NCBI GenBank assembly: GCA_013695975.1
Contig: JACCZL010000356.1
Location: forward strand, 1 to 5,089
Reading direction: 5' to 3'
DNA from: Chloroflexota bacterium
GTDB lineage: Bacteria > Chloroflexota > UBA6077 > JACCZL01
DNA: 5,089 bases
The notes beneath the pieces were generated by a model that ran no database searches, was not told the origin of the DNA, and was given only the letters and a program-made list of their open reading frames with translations. Position 1 is the stretch's first letter. Every line of letters begins with the position of its first letter. A program made the position numbers and the translations under genes. Positions 4,848-5,089 of this stretch are shown one piece after another.

Positions 4848-5089
4848 ATGACACGCCGCACGACACGTCGCGCATTTCTGGTGAGCGCCGTAGGGACGGG
4901 CGCTGGGGTGCTCGTCGCCGGCTGCGCCCAGCCGACGGCGCCGGCTGCTACTTCGGCGCCGGCGAAGCCGGTCGAAGCAACGAAGCCGGTCGCCACAGCC
5001 GCTCCGGCCGCGGCGACGGCGCCGGCAGCGAAGCCGGCTGAGGTGGCCAAGGCGGCCGAGGCGGCGAAGCCGGGCGGTCAGCCTAAGCG
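4848..5089 (+). CDS. Tat-exported lipoprotein, N-terminal part (likely ABC-type solute-binding protein), truncated by window edge
   Basis: Eighty codons plus two bases are visible, with no stop before the edge. The N-terminus MTRRTTRRAFLVSAVGTGAG is a twin-arginine signal: Arg7-Arg8 followed by AFL fits the (S/T)RRxFL core, then a hydrophobic stretch (about 11-24) leads to the lipobox VAGC with Cys26 (codon 4923-4925). The precursor should be exported folded by Tat and anchored by lipid on Cys26. Residues 27-80 are almost only Ala, Pro, Lys, Thr, Val and Glu, with (A/T)KP at 39-41, 45-47, 61-63 and 72-74; this is a flexible tether, and the functional domain lies beyond the window. Such precursors in G+C-rich Chloroflexota-like bacteria are often extracellular solute-binding proteins of ABC importers; that is inference, and the domain could equally be a redox or other cell-surface protein. 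It has its own promoter (4753-4781) and a strong ribosome site. Confidence 0.85.
   Translation, partial: MTRRTTRRAFLVSAVGTGAGVLVAGCAQPTAPAATSAPAKPVEATKPVATAAPAAATAPAAKPAEVAKAAEAAKPGGQPK

Noticed and set aside
4778..5050. Minus-strand Ala/Gly/Val-rich frame and overlapping plus-strand frame 4721-5041
   Set aside because: Both are shadows of the lipoprotein gene, whose frame has a strong ribosome site, a Tat signal and a lipobox.

Overview
The window is G+C-rich chromosomal DNA from a bacterium. The codon choice, a glycyl-tRNA synthetase whose alpha and beta chains are fused into one polypeptide, and a Tat-type lipoprotein precursor with a low-complexity Ala/Pro/Lys stretch after the lipobox would all fit a Chloroflexota (Thermomicrobia-like) genome. 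That placement is an inference from style, not from a sequence comparison. The content is mostly core metabolism and translation; I found no phage gene, CRISPR array, RNA gene or intact transposase.

Layout from left to right. (1) Bases 1-635, plus strand: the 3' part of a tenA-type gene (thiaminase II / aminopyrimidine aminohydrolase, thiamin salvage), lacking only about the first ten codons. (2) Bases 636-780: a short convergent intergenic gap with one good wobble-containing hairpin that favours the plus strand and is the best tenA terminator candidate. (3) Bases 781-3795, minus strand: a complete 1004-residue fused glyQS. (4) Bases 3796-3830: a 35-bp divergent gap in which a minus-strand TATACT and a plus-strand TATAAC overlap, so both flanking genes may use the same few base pairs as -10 boxes. 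(5) Bases 3831-4628, plus strand: a complete stand-alone RibD C-terminal (pyrimidine reductase / DHFR-like) protein whose ATG has no well-placed Shine-Dalgarno sequence and may be read from a leaderless mRNA. (6) Bases 4629-4847: a structured non-coding stretch. It starts right after the stop codon with a 14-bp direct repeat of 20-bp period, followed by a perfect 10-bp inverted repeat and an outer imperfect dyad, then a convincing sigma70-type promoter, a 10-bp palindrome at the predicted transcription start, a 6-bp hairpin, and a strong Shine-Dalgarno sequence. (7) Bases 4848-5089, plus strand: the first 80 codons of a Tat-exported lipoprotein, cut by the window edge.

The genes do not form one operon: tenA and glyQS converge, glyQS and the RibD-like gene diverge, and the lipoprotein has its own promoter. 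TenA (thiamin pyrimidine recycling) and a RibD-type reductase (riboflavin or other pterin/pyrimidine reduction) are both cofactor-related, but nothing here shows a shared pathway. The least explained part is the repeat cluster at 4629-4716. I found no clear candidate for a wholly new biological system.
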